Shown: positions 23,367-31,226 of the stretch, piece after piece
Layout: each line of letters starts with the position of its first letter
How positions within the stretch are numbered: position 1 is the stretch's first letter
Assembly (NCBI GenBank): GCA_021325365.1
Contig: JAJPHF010000016.1
Location: 200,519 to 264,518, forward strand
From: Pseudomonadota bacterium
GTDB taxonomy: Bacteria; Chloroflexota; UBA6077; JAJPHF01
Reading direction: 5' to 3'
Length of the DNA stretch: 64,000 nucleotides
Translations under genes and position numbers: made by a program
Notes under the pieces: generated by a model
Told to the model about the DNA's origin: nothing
Database searches by the model: none
The model's input: the letters and a program-made list of their open reading frames with translations, nothing else

Positions 23367-24521
23367 CTACTGGTCCCCGTATAGCTGCTGGACCAGCCCG
23401 CTGGCGTTCACCTTGTCCACGAACCGCATGTCGAAGAAGTCGTCCACCTGCGCCCCGGCCGCGCGCGGGTCGGTCGCCGCCTGGTCCTCGAGGTAGCGCC
23501 GCGTCGCCTCGCGGCCCGGGTCGGGCACCCGCGCCAGATTCGACCCGACGTACATCTCGTACGAGTCGTCCAATAGCTCCTGGTCGTCCATCTTCAGATA
23601 CTTCGTCAGCACCTGCTCCGCGAACTGCCGATTCGTCTTCGCGTAGTGGATGCCCTCGATCATCGCGTCCACGAACGCCTGCGCGGCCGCCTCGTGGCTG
23701 TTCAGCCAGGCCTGCGAGGCGAAGGCGATCGTGTTCAGGTCCTGCTGCCCGCTCTTCGACATGTCGTACAGCGACTTGAACCCCAGGCGGCGCAGGCGCG
23801 TCGGATCGGGCGGCGCGGCCACGCCCCCGGCCACCGCGCCCGCCTGCATCGCCGCCACCCGCTCCTGCATCGACCCCGTCTGGACCAGTACCACGTCCTG
23901 GTCGGGCACCAGCCCGAACTGCTGCAGCAGCACGCGCGTCGCCTGGTCCGAGGCCGAGCCGAAGCGGCTCACGCCCAGTTTCTTGCCTTTCAGGTCCGCG
24001 GGGCCGGTGATGTCGGGGCTCACCATCAGCTCGTACTGGTAGAAGTTCACCACGCCCAGGAACATCCGCAGGTCGGAGCCGGCCAGCCGCGAGTTGATGA
24101 CCGCGTAGCCGCCACCCAGCGCGATGTCCACGTCGCCCGCGATCACCGCCGGCACCGTCTGCGAGCTGGCCACGTAGCTGAGGTCCACGTCCAGCCCGTG
24201 CTTGGTGAACAGGCCCGCGTCAGCCGTGGTCCACGGAATCGTGGCGCCCGGATACACCTCGCTGTACGCCACCCGCAGCTTCGTCGGCTGCGCGGGCGTC
24301 GTCGGCGCCGCCTGGGCGGCCGGCGCCGCGGTGGGCACGCTACCGCCGCTCGGCGTGCTCGCCGCCGGCGCGGGCGCCGCGGCGCCGCTGCCCGTCGGCG
24401 CCGCCCCGCCGCTCGGCCCTCCGCTCAGCGAGGCGCAGGCCGCCGCCAGCCCGAGCAGCACGACGAGACTGGCCAGCAGCGCCGTGGCGCGGCCGCGCAA
24501 ACCGCGAGAGCATGGTGTCAT
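23367..24521 (-). CDS. ABC transporter substrate-binding protein, SsuA/NMT1-like lipoprotein
   Basis: 384 residues. The signal peptide ends at LAAAC (lipoprotein-like), then an Ala/Pro/Ser linker to about residue 80. The NMT1/SsuA-type domain follows (RVAYSEVYPGATIPWTTADAGLFTKHGLDVDLSYVASSQTVPAVIAGDVDIALGG). Such proteins bind sulfonates, nitrate, pyrimidines or aromatics. No permease or ATPase gene adjoins it. It lies between the molybdoenzyme and UbiD genes and may supply their substrate. Its start region is in the GGGATAG heptamer repeat, which gives the only Shine-Dalgarno-like sequence. Confidence 0.85.
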   Translation of the reverse strand: MTPCSRGLRGRATALLASLVVLLGLAAACASLSGGPSGGAAPTGSGAAAPAPAASTPSGGSVPTAAPAAQAAPTTPAQPTKLRVAYSEVYPGATIPWTTADAGLFTKHGLDVDLSYVASSQTVPAVIAGDVDIALGGGYAVINSRLAGSDLRMFLGVVNFYQYELMVSPDITGPADLKGKKLGVSRFGSASDQATRVLLQQFGLVPDQDVVLVQTGSMQERVAAMQAGAVAGGVAAPPDPTRLRRLGFKSLYDMSKSGQQDLNTIAFASQAWLNSHEAAAQAFVDAMIEGIHYAKTNRQFAEQVLTKYLKMDDQELLDDSYEMYVGSNLARVPDPGREATRRYLEDQAATDPRAAGAQVDDFFDMRFVDKVNASGLVQQLYGDQ

Positions 24522-24524
24522 CGG

Positions 24525-24578
24525 TCCCTATCCCCTATCCCCTATCCCCTATCCCCTATTCCCTATCCCCTATTCCCT
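24525..24578. repeat. CTATCCC heptamer tandem repeat
   Basis: About seven head-to-tail copies of CTATCCC/CTATTCC. It overlaps the stop codon of the 2Fe-2S gene (24570-24572) and occupies the whole gap to the binding-protein start, read as GGGATAG on the coding strand. Confidence 0.9.
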
Positions 24579-25055
24579 TGGCGCCGCCGCGCGCAGCCGG
24601 CGCGCGGCGTTGTGGACCGCCGCGAGAATCTTCAAATAGCTGCCGCAGCGGCACAGGTTGCCGGCCAGGTAGTCCTTCACGTCCTCGTCGGTCGGGTCGG
24701 GATTCTCGGCCAGCAGCGCCTTCGTGGCGAGCAGCATCCCCGGCGTGCAGAACGAGCACTGGAACGCCGTCTCCTCCACGAACGCCTGCTGGATCGGGTG
24801 CAGGCGGCCGTCCTGCGCCAGCCCCTCGACCGTCTCGATCGCCCGCCCCCGCACCTCGCTGGCCAGCAGCAGGCACGAGCTGACCGGCCGGCCGTCCAGC
24901 AGCACCGTGCAGGCGCCGCACATGCCGACGCCGCACCCCTCGCGCGCGCCCACCAGGTCCAGCTCGCCGCGCAGCACCTCTAGCAGCGTGTGGTGCGTCG
25001 GCGCCTCGACGCGCTCCTCCCGGCCGTTTACCCGCAGCGTCAGCTGCTGCTTCAT
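24570..25055 (-). CDS. [2Fe-2S] subunit of xanthine-dehydrogenase-type molybdenum hydroxylase
   Basis: 161 residues from the ATG at 25055, preceded by GGAG at six bases; an in-frame TTG 12 bases earlier is not needed. The plant-type ferredoxin motif CGVGMCGACTVLLDGRPVSSC is near 41-61. The helical-domain cluster CSFCTPGM...CRCGSY is near 99-140. Together these are the two [2Fe-2S] sites of the CoxS/XdhC/NdhS-type small subunit, passing electrons from the molybdopterin to the FAD subunit. The last two residues and stop are encoded by the CTATCCC repeat. Confidence 0.93.
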   Translation of the reverse strand: MKQQLTLRVNGREERVEAPTHHTLLEVLRGELDLVGAREGCGVGMCGACTVLLDGRPVSSCLLLASEVRGRAIETVEGLAQDGRLHPIQQAFVEETAFQCSFCTPGMLLATKALLAENPDPTDEDVKDYLAGNLCRCGSYLKILAAVHNAARRLRAAAPRE

Positions 25056-25073
25056 CGGATTCTCCAACAGGTA

Positions 25074-25110
25074 GGGTAGGGCAGGGGCTCGTCCCCTGCC
25101 GCCCGCACGG
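25074..25110. repeat. GGCAGGGG...CCCCTGCC palindromic repeat (copy 3)
   Basis: Same family as 23149-23305, here preceded by GGTAGG and followed by GCCCGCACGG. It is in the gap between the molybdenum-subunit gene and the 2Fe-2S gene. Confidence 0.8.
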
Positions 25111-25213
25111 TCATCGCGGCCAAGCGGTGGGGGGGGTGACGGGGCGTGACCCTCGCGGTACTCCGCATCACGCTACGAGCGCCACTGCCCCTGCCCTCCG
25201 ACAACGCCGTAAT

Positions 25214-27607
25214 TCAGCCCGGCTGCCGTGCGTCCTCGTCTGCTGATGGCTGATCGCTGACGGCTGATAGCTGATCGCTGACGGCGGCTGGCTGCGCCAG
25301 CATCGCGCCCAGCACGCGCTCGGGCGTGAGCGGCAGGTCGTGGATGCGCACGCCGACCGCGTCGCGGATGGCGTTGCCGATCGCCGCCGACACCGGCGGT
25401 ACCGCCGTCTCGCCCAGCCCGTGCGCGTCGCCGCCGCCGCCCGGATGCTCGACGAGGCTATTGGTCATCTCCGCGGGCAGGTCCTCGAACGACGGCAGCA
25501 TGTAGTCCGCCAGGTTACCGTTCAGGAGCTGCCCGTTGTCGTACTGCATCTCCTCGAAGAACGTCTGCCCCAGCCCGAGCGTGATGCTGCCCTCGTTCTG
25601 CAGCTCGGCGTTCCGCGGGTTCACCGTCTTCCCGACGTACACCTCGGTGTGGTAGCGCGTCACCTCCACCTGGCCCGTGTCCAGGTCCACCTCCACCTCG
25701 GCGGCCCCGGCCGCGTGGTGCCAGTGGACCGCGGCCACGCCCTGCCCGGTCTCCGGGTCCAGGCCGCCCTCGGTCACGTAGGTGCCCGTGCCGACCACCT
25801 GCTGGCGGCGGCTGCGAGAGAGCACCTCGGCCAGCGTCAGGCCCCGCTCGGGCGAGCCGCGCACGAAGGCGCGCGCCTCGGCCACCTCGACGTCTTGCGG
25901 CGCGGCCTCCAGCAGGCTCGCCGCCAGCTCGCGGACCTGGTTGCGCGCGTCCTCGGCGGCGTACTGCACGGCCGTGCCCATCGAGAAGGTCGACCGGCTG
26001 GAGGTCGTCGACTGGTCGTAGGGGGTGATGTCGGTGTCGGGGTCGACCACGCGCACGCGGTCGTACGGCAGCCCGAAGGCGTCGGCCGCGATCTGCGCCA
26101 GCACGCCCTTCGAGCCCTGGCCCATCTCCACCGTGCTGCTCAGCACGGTCAGGCTGCCGTCGCCCTCGATGCGCAGCCCCGCCGCTGAAGTAGACGGCGT
26201 GACCGTGCTCTTCAGCGCCAGCGCGACCCCGCGCCCGACCGCCTTGCGGGGCGGCGCCGCGCGCTTCGGCGTGCCCCAGCCGATCCGCGCCGCCGTGTCC
26301 CGCAGGATCTCCTCGAAGTGGACGTCGTGCATGTGCTCGCTGGTGGCGAACGTGTCGCCGTCGCGCAGCGCGTTGCGCAGCCGCATCTCGACGGGGTCGA
26401 TCCCGAGCGCCCGCGCGATGTCGTCGATCTGGCACTCGCCCGCCCAGTGGCCCTGCGGCGCCCCGTAGCCGCGGAAGGCGCCCGCGGGCGGCAGGTTCGT
26501 GTAGGCGGCGTACGAGTCGACGGCGATGTGCGGGATGCGATATGGCCCCGGGCTCGCGTAGCCGCCGTTCTTGATGAGGCGCGGGCTGATGTCCGCGTAG
26601 GCGCCGCCGCTCCAGTAGCAGCGGATCTCGCGCGCCGTGATCGTGCCGTCGCGCTTTACGCCCGTCCGCATGTAGAACTTCGACGGGTGTTTGGTGATCT
26701 CCAGGAACTCCTCGTGGCGGCTCAGCGTCAGCTTCACCGGCCGCCGAGCCAGCAGCGCTACCGTCGCCACCAGCGGCTCCAGGTGGATGTAGCTCTTCGC
26801 GCCGTACGCCCCGCCCAGCGTCGCCGTCAGCACGCGCACGCGCGACTGCGGCAGGCGGAAGATCTCGGCCAGGTCGGCGCGCACCGACGACGGCGTCTGC
26901 GTCGACGACCAGACGGTCAGCCGCCCGTCCACGCTCCACTCGGCCAGCGCGACGTGCGGCTCCAGCGGGCAGTGCTGCGCCGCCGGCGTGCTGTACACGT
27001 CCTCGAAGATCTCGTCGGCCTCGCGCAGCCCCTCGGCCACGTCGCCCTTCCGCAGCACGAAGTGGTTGCACAGGTTCGTGCCGGCCTCGCGCTTCACGAT
27101 GATGTCGGCGAACGTCTGCCGCTGCGGCGGCAGCTCCTCGTGCAGCAGCGGCGCGCCCGGCCGCAGCGCCTCCTCGGCGTCGAACACCGCCGGCAGCTCC
27201 GCGTACTCCACCTCGATGTGGTCGAGCGCCTCCTGGGCGGTGTCCTCGTCCACCGCGGCCACCGCGGCCACCACGTCGCCTACGTAGCGCACCTTGTCCA
27301 GCGCCACGATCGGCTTGTCCTGCACGACGACGCCGTAGTGCGTCTGCGTCGGCAGCGCGCGCAGCCGTTCGCCCGTCAGCACGCAGGCGACGCCCGGCCG
27401 CCGCTCGGCCGCGCTCGCGTCCAGCCGCACGATGCGTGCGTGCGCGTGCGGGCTGCGCAGCACCTTGACGTGCAGCATGCCGGGCAGCTTCAGGTTGAGC
27501 GTGTAGGGCACGGCGCCCGTCACCCGCTCCACCGCGTCCAGATAGGGCAGGGCCTGCCCGGTGAGCGGCCCCGACGTGCCCGGCTCTTGCTCGCGGATGA
27601 CCATCAT
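25214..27607 (-). CDS. Molybdopterin-binding large subunit, xanthine dehydrogenase family
   Basis: 797 residues. Recognisable elements: the N-terminal hammerhead domain (PYLDAVERVTGAVPYTLNLKLPGMLHVKVLRSPHAHARI), GGAYGAKSYIHLEP, PPAGAFRGYGAPQGHW near 371-386, EMGQGSKGVLAQIAADAFG, and GLGETAVPP near 729 (catalytic Glu of the GxGE motif). The loop reads AFRGYGAPQ, not AYRCSFR of form I CO dehydrogenase, so the enzyme hydroxylates an aldehyde, purine or N-heteroaromatic. The second of two tandem ATGs (27604) has the better GGAG spacing. The C-terminal tail (AVSDQLSAVSDQPSA) is encoded by a heptamer repeat and is probably not native. Confidence 0.92.
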   Translation of the reverse strand: MMVIREQEPGTSGPLTGQALPYLDAVERVTGAVPYTLNLKLPGMLHVKVLRSPHAHARIVRLDASAAERRPGVACVLTGERLRALPTQTHYGVVVQDKPIVALDKVRYVGDVVAAVAAVDEDTAQEALDHIEVEYAELPAVFDAEEALRPGAPLLHEELPPQRQTFADIIVKREAGTNLCNHFVLRKGDVAEGLREADEIFEDVYSTPAAQHCPLEPHVALAEWSVDGRLTVWSSTQTPSSVRADLAEIFRLPQSRVRVLTATLGGAYGAKSYIHLEPLVATVALLARRPVKLTLSRHEEFLEITKHPSKFYMRTGVKRDGTITAREIRCYWSGGAYADISPRLIKNGGYASPGPYRIPHIAVDSYAAYTNLPPAGAFRGYGAPQGHWAGECQIDDIARALGIDPVEMRLRNALRDGDTFATSEHMHDVHFEEILRDTAARIGWGTPKRAAPPRKAVGRGVALALKSTVTPSTSAAGLRIEGDGSLTVLSSTVEMGQGSKGVLAQIAADAFGLPYDRVRVVDPDTDITPYDQSTTSSRSTFSMGTAVQYAAEDARNQVRELAASLLEAAPQDVEVAEARAFVRGSPERGLTLAEVLSRSRRQQVVGTGTYVTEGGLDPETGQGVAAVHWHHAAGAAEVEVDLDTGQVEVTRYHTEVYVGKTVNPRNAELQNEGSITLGLGQTFFEEMQYDNGQLLNGNLADYMLPSFEDLPAEMTNSLVEHPGGGGDAHGLGETAVPPVSAAIGNAIRDAVGVRIHDLPLTPERVLGAMLAQPAAVSDQLSAVSDQPSADEDARQPG
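25241..25285. repeat. GCTGATN/GCTGACG heptamer repeat inside the large-subunit 3' end
   Basis: GCTGATG, GCTGATC, GCTGACG, GCTGATA, GCTGATC, GCTGACG head to tail. It encodes part of the C-terminus of the molybdoenzyme large subunit. Same family as 27616-27734 and 40450-40537. Confidence 0.9.
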
Positions 27608-27615
27608 CGTCTCCA

Positions 27616-27734
27616 GTTGTCAGCAATCAGCCGTCAGCTATCAGCTCTCAGCCGTCAGCCGTCAGGTATCAGCCGTGGACTCAACGGTGGGCACCGCCAT
27701 TAGCTGATGGCTGACCGCTGTTTGCTGATAGCTC
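27616..27734. repeat. CAGCNNT heptamer repeat in two inverted arms
   Basis: Arm one (27616-27675) has eight CAGCCGT/CAGCTAT-type heptamers. After a 25-base centre, arm two (27701-27734) carries GCTGATG/GCTGACC heptamers, the reverse complement. It fills the gap between the FAD- and molybdenum-subunit genes and encodes the last residues of the FAD subunit. Confidence 0.9.
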
Positions 27735-28574
27735 GCCCAGCGCCCGCGCCACGAGCACTCCGATCATGCGCTGGCGGTACCAGGCGGCGGCGCGGATGTC
27801 GTCGATCGGCTCGATCGCCTGGGCATACGCCTCGCCGATCGCGCGGAACAGCTCCGGACTCGGCCGCTCGCCCCGCGCAAGCGCCTCCGCCTCGGGCACT
27901 CGCTGCGGCGTGCCGGCGACCGCGCCGACCACCACACGCAAGTCCTCGCAGGCGCCCGCGTCGTTCAGCCGCACCGTCGTGGCGACGCCGATGCAGGGCC
28001 GGTCCTCCGACGACCGCGTCTGGAACTTCAGGTAGCTCGCGCGTGTGCCCGGCGCCGGCTCCGGCACGACGATCTCGGTCAGCACCTCGTCGTCCGCCAG
28101 CGCCGTCTCGTAGAAGTCCGTGAAGAACTCCCCGAGCGCGATCTCCCGCGTGCCGCGCGGCCCCTCGGCCCGCACCCGCGCATCCAGCGCGATCAGCATG
28201 GCCGGCGGGTCGGAGGCGTAGTCGGCCTCCGTCAGGTTGCCGCCAACGGTCGCGGCCCAGCGCACGCGCATGTTCGCCACCTGATGGTACGTGTCGGCCA
28301 GCGCGGGGTAGTGCTCGCGCACGGCGGGCGCGCGCTCGGCCTGCGCGATCGTCGCCAGCGCGCCCAGCCGCAAGCCCTCGCCCGGGGCGTAGCTCACGTC
28401 GCGGTAGCCGTCCACCGTGTTCAGGCTAATCAGGTAGCGCGGCGCCACCAGCCGGTTGCGCAGCATCAGCACCAGCGCCGTGCCGCCCGCCAGCAGCTTC
28501 GCCTCGTCGCCGTGCTCCGCCCGCAGCGCCGCCGCCTCCGCGATCGTCCGCGGCTCCAGGATCTCTACGTCCAC
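27681..28574 (-). CDS. FAD-binding medium subunit of the molybdenum hydroxylase
   Basis: 297 residues from a GTG with GGGAG upstream. The FAD-binding PCMH domain is visible as EAAALRAEHGDEAKLLAGGTALVLMLRNRLVAP (VLAGGT-type motif near 30-36) and TVGGNLTEADYASDPPAML near 115-133 (the TIGGN motif). The CoxM-type C-terminal domain follows. It transfers electrons from the 2Fe-2S subunit to the final acceptor. First of the three subunit genes on the minus strand. The C-terminus (ELSANSGQPSANGGAHR) comes from a heptamer repeat. Confidence 0.92.
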   Translation of the reverse strand: MDVEILEPRTIAEAAALRAEHGDEAKLLAGGTALVLMLRNRLVAPRYLISLNTVDGYRDVSYAPGEGLRLGALATIAQAERAPAVREHYPALADTYHQVANMRVRWAATVGGNLTEADYASDPPAMLIALDARVRAEGPRGTREIALGEFFTDFYETALADDEVLTEIVVPEPAPGTRASYLKFQTRSSEDRPCIGVATTVRLNDAGACEDLRVVVGAVAGTPQRVPEAEALARGERPSPELFRAIGEAYAQAIEPIDDIRAAAWYRQRMIGVLVARALGELSANSGQPSANGGAHR

Positions 28575-28661
28575 GCTATACTCCCGCCCCTCCGATCCAT
28601 CCCCGTCAGGCCTCGGCCCGCGCTCGGTACTCGGAATTGCCCCTGGAAGCCGTCTCCTATC

Positions 28662-28967
28662 TCAAGCATTCGCCGGATCAACGCCCTCCACGAAGAGAAG
28701 GCGCCGACTGAGCGCCTGCTTGCGAAGCTTGAGGGCCTCCGCGTACTCCGGCGAGTCGTACCACTCGCGCGCCCGGTCCATACTCGGGAACTCGACGACG
28801 ATGATCCGCTGTTCGACTGGCCATTCGCCCTCGGCCACTTCGACCGCGCCGCCGCGAATGACATAGCGGCCCTCGTAGCGGGCGATTGAATCCTGGGCCA
28901 GCGCCCGATATGCGTCGGCGAGCGCGGCGTCGAGGATTGTGGCCTCGGAAATCACATATGCAGTCAT
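28662..28967 (-). CDS. DUF1330 domain protein
   Basis: 101 residues from the ATG (MTAYVISEATILD); the whole protein is one DUF1330 ferredoxin-fold domain of the dimeric alpha-beta barrel type. Conserved features: YRALAQDSIARYEGRYVIRGG, RIIVVEFPSMDRAREWYDSPEY near 57-78, and a terminal LLFVEGVD strand. Function unknown; small dimeric barrels often act on or bind small aromatic ligands. Upstream of the molybdoenzyme genes on the same strand, 87 bases apart. Confidence 0.88.
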   Translation of the reverse strand: MTAYVISEATILDAALADAYRALAQDSIARYEGRYVIRGGAVEVAEGEWPVEQRIIVVEFPSMDRAREWYDSPEYAEALKLRKQALSRRLLFVEGVDPANA

Positions 28968-29000
28968 CGAGCCCAATCCGAGGCGCGAGCCCCCATGCTA

Positions 29001-29123
29001 TCCCGCGCGCTCAGATACCGCGCCAGCCAGTAGCGCTCGGCGCCCCGAATCCGCGGCGGCGTGAAGTCCTCCAGCTTGCCGAGCGGCGCCGTCCCGTCGA
29101 TCCCCATCTTCGCTGTCGTCCGC
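29001..29123 (-). pseudogene. Detached copy of the UbiD-2 gene 3' end
   Basis: 123 bases matching 29570-29692 with about eight mismatches. In the minus frame it still reads MGIDGTAPLGKLEDFTPPRIRGAERYWLARYLSARD, the C-terminus of the UbiD protein at 29542-30933. No other part of a second UbiD is present. It lies directly on the far side of the toxin-antitoxin cassette. Confidence 0.9.
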
Positions 29124-29213
29124 ACTGTACTATATTCGGGAAACCGGGTCCGTGCCGGCCCGTAGAATCATGGCTTGGCCGCTATCCGCGCGCCGCTGTC
29201 GGGAGGCTGCTCG

Positions 29214-29474
29214 GTGTCTACCTCTACGGCTCGTGACACCCTCCATCGCCTGGTCGATGCGCTGCCCGAGGCGGCGCTTGATGACGCCACCCGTTACCTG
29301 GAGGGCCTCAACACTGAGGACCCCGTCCTTCGGGCCCTGCTCCTCGCGCCCGAGGACGACGAGCCCGAGACCAACGCGGAGCGGCAGGCTACCATCGAAG
29401 CCGACGCCGACGCCGCGGCTGGCCGCGTAGTCTCGCATGCCGAGGCCCGGCGCCGGCTGTTCGACGACCAGTGA
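29214..29474 (+). CDS. RelB-like antitoxin
   Basis: 86 residues from a GTG at 29214, with GGGAGG at good spacing. The sequence TARDTLHRLVDALPEAALDDATRYLEGLNTEDPVLRALLLAPEDDEPETNAERQATIEADADAAAGRVVSHAEARRRL is the standard layout of antitoxins found upstream of RelE/ParE toxins: an N-terminal helical segment, the acidic APEDDEPET stretch, and a C-terminal toxin-binding GRVVSHAEA helix. The end overlaps a truncated toxin start (GTGA). Without a functional toxin it is an orphan. Confidence 0.85.
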   Translation: MSTSTARDTLHRLVDALPEAALDDATRYLEGLNTEDPVLRALLLAPEDDEPETNAERQATIEADADAAAGRVVSHAEARRRLFDDQ

Positions 29475-29545
29475 TCTGGCAGGTCGAGTGGACCGATCGC
29501 GCCCTGAAAGACGCCATATCGTGGGCTACCGCGCACGCCACCTAA
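29471..29545 (+). pseudogene. Truncated RelE-type toxin (24 residues)
   Basis: VIWQVEWTDRALKDAISWATAHAT, then TAA. The start overlaps the antitoxin stop (GTGA), and WQVEWTDRALKD is the usual first strand and helix of RelE/ParE toxins (about 85-95 residues). The frame ends at the first bases of the UbiD-2 gene end (its stop is at 29542-29544), so the toxin's remaining 60-70 residues were lost where the UbiD gene joins. Too short for activity. Confidence 0.8.
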
Positions 29546-30933
29546 CCGGCCGTGCTCGCCCGCACGCCTTCCCGCGCGCTCAGATACCGCGCCAGCCGGT
29601 AGCGCTCGGCGCCGGGGATGCGCGGCGGCGTGAAATCCTCCAGCTTGCCGAGCGGCGCCGTCGCGTCGATGCCCATCTTCGCTGTCGTCCGCTCGGCCGG
29701 CGCCGACGGGTCGAGCGTCGGGCTGTGCAGGTTCGGGATGATCAGCACGTCGCGGTCCGCCTGCACCCGCGTGTTGATCGCCCACTCCACCTGCAGCGCG
29801 TCGAACACGTCGATGTCCTCGTCCACCACCACGACCTGCTTCGCGCCCAGCGGTGCCGCGAGCAGCGCCAGGATCAGGTTGCGCGCCTCCGCGTCGTGCC
29901 GCTTCTTGATCGACACGATGACGTGATGCCGCGTCGCCCCGCCCGGCGTCACGTGGACCGCCTGCACCTCCGGCGACACCTTGTACGCCTCGCGGTACAC
30001 CATCGCCGTCGCCGCCGGCTGCATCATCCAGTGGTTCTCGGTCATCGGCATGCCGGTGAGCGCGTTCTGGTAGATCGCGCCGCGCCGCAGCGTGATCGCC
30101 GTGACCTCCAGCACCGGCGCCTGCTTCACCGCGCTGTAAGTGCCCGGGTACTCGCCGAACGGCCCGTCCGCGCAGTACTCGCCCGGCAGCGTGCGGCCCT
30201 CGATCACCATCTCCGCGTGCGCCGGCACCTCCAGGTCGAGCGTGCAGGCGCGTACCAGCGACAGCGGCTCCCCGCGCAGGCCGCCCGCCACGGCGTACTC
30301 GTCGGTGCCCAGCGGCACGCGCGCCTGCGTGGCGATCTGCAGCACCGGCTCGGTGCCGATCACCGTCGCGATCTCGGTGGGACGGCCGTCGTCCAGGTTC
30401 CGCTCGATGATCGCGCGCGTGTGCCGGCCCGGCGGCGCGTAGACCGACAGGTGGTTGCGGTCGAGGAGCAGCATGCGGTGGATCGACACGTTGCGCTGGC
30501 CGCTCACGGGATGGCGCGCGACCTGCAAGCCTGCCGTGACGTACCGCCCGCCGTCTTTCTCGTAGTGCAGCAGGATCGGCAGCTCACGCAAGTCGATCTC
30601 GTCGCCGCGCAGCACGATCTCCTGGCAGGCGCCCTCGTCCACCAGCACGGGCGGCAGCGGCCGCTCCTCGCGCTCGCGGTAGGCATCGTACAGCTCGCGC
30701 TCGCCCACCTCCAGCGCCAGCGCCACCCGCCGCTGCGCCGCGAACAGCCCGCTGAGCACCGGGAAGCGGCTATCCTGCACCCTCTCGAACAGCAGCGCCG
30801 GCCCCTGCACGTCCGAGGACTCGCGCGTCAGCGCGACGATCTCGTACTCCCACGTCACGGGGTCGGCGATGCGCAGCAGGTCCCCCTCCGCCTCCAGGCG
30901 GTCGAGAAAGCTCCGCAGGTCAGGCCACGGCAT
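29542..30933 (-). CDS. UbiD family decarboxylase (copy 2)
   Basis: 463 residues from the ATG at 30933 (MPWPDLRSFLDRLEAEGDLLRI), with GGAG upstream; an in-frame GTG nine codons earlier is less likely. prFMN-dependent decarboxylase features: NVSIHRMLLLDRNHLSVYAPPGRH, ADGPFGEYPGTYS near 252-264 (catalytic Glu region), and VVVDEDIDVFDALQVEWAINTR. Clearly divergent from copy 1 (21622-23097), so it probably has a different substrate. The gene's last 123 coding bases (29570-29692) are duplicated at 29001-29123. The stop overlaps the TAA of the truncated toxin. Confidence 0.92.
   Translation of the reverse strand: MPWPDLRSFLDRLEAEGDLLRIADPVTWEYEIVALTRESSDVQGPALLFERVQDSRFPVLSGLFAAQRRVALALEVGERELYDAYREREERPLPPVLVDEGACQEIVLRGDEIDLRELPILLHYEKDGGRYVTAGLQVARHPVSGQRNVSIHRMLLLDRNHLSVYAPPGRHTRAIIERNLDDGRPTEIATVIGTEPVLQIATQARVPLGTDEYAVAGGLRGEPLSLVRACTLDLEVPAHAEMVIEGRTLPGEYCADGPFGEYPGTYSAVKQAPVLEVTAITLRRGAIYQNALTGMPMTENHWMMQPAATAMVYREAYKVSPEVQAVHVTPGGATRHHVIVSIKKRHDAEARNLILALLAAPLGAKQVVVVDEDIDVFDALQVEWAINTRVQADRDVLIIPNLHSPTLDPSAPAERTTAKMGIDATAPLGKLEDFTPPRIPGAERYRLARYLSAREGVRASTAG
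29570..29692 (-). repeat. 123-bp segment of UbiD-2 duplicated across the TA cassette
   Basis: The functional partner of 29001-29123. Together the two copies flank 446 bases that hold the RelB-like antitoxin and the truncated toxin. Confidence 0.9.
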
Positions 30934-31226
30934 CGGTAGCTCCGGGCGCGATCTCCCCACGTCCGGTCGAACCGCCGCAACAACAGGTCGAGGGCGGTGA
31001 CACGTGTGGCGCGTACTTGCGATGCTAACAAGCCGAGCGCCGCGCGGTCAACGCGGCTGACGGTAACGTGTGTCCCACAGGAATTTGCGGACGGCGGGGG
31101 CGCCATTGATTGCGCTTGCTAACCGGGTCTACGACGGGCCGATCTGGATTGACACCGCCGGGTGGCCGCCCTATGATCGGCTCGGCGTTAGGGGCGAATT
31201 GGCTGCGTAGAAACGGAGGCTTTGCT

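Noticed and set aside
25515..27703. Long open frames on both strands over the molybdenum-subunit gene
   Set aside because: Composition is repetitive Arg/Ala/Gly; only the minus-strand frame with GLGETAV and AFRGYG motifs is a known protein.
25214..28574. Aerobic CO dehydrogenase (form I)
   Set aside because: The large subunit has AFRGYGAPQ in the active-site loop, not AYRCSFR, so CO oxidation is not supported.
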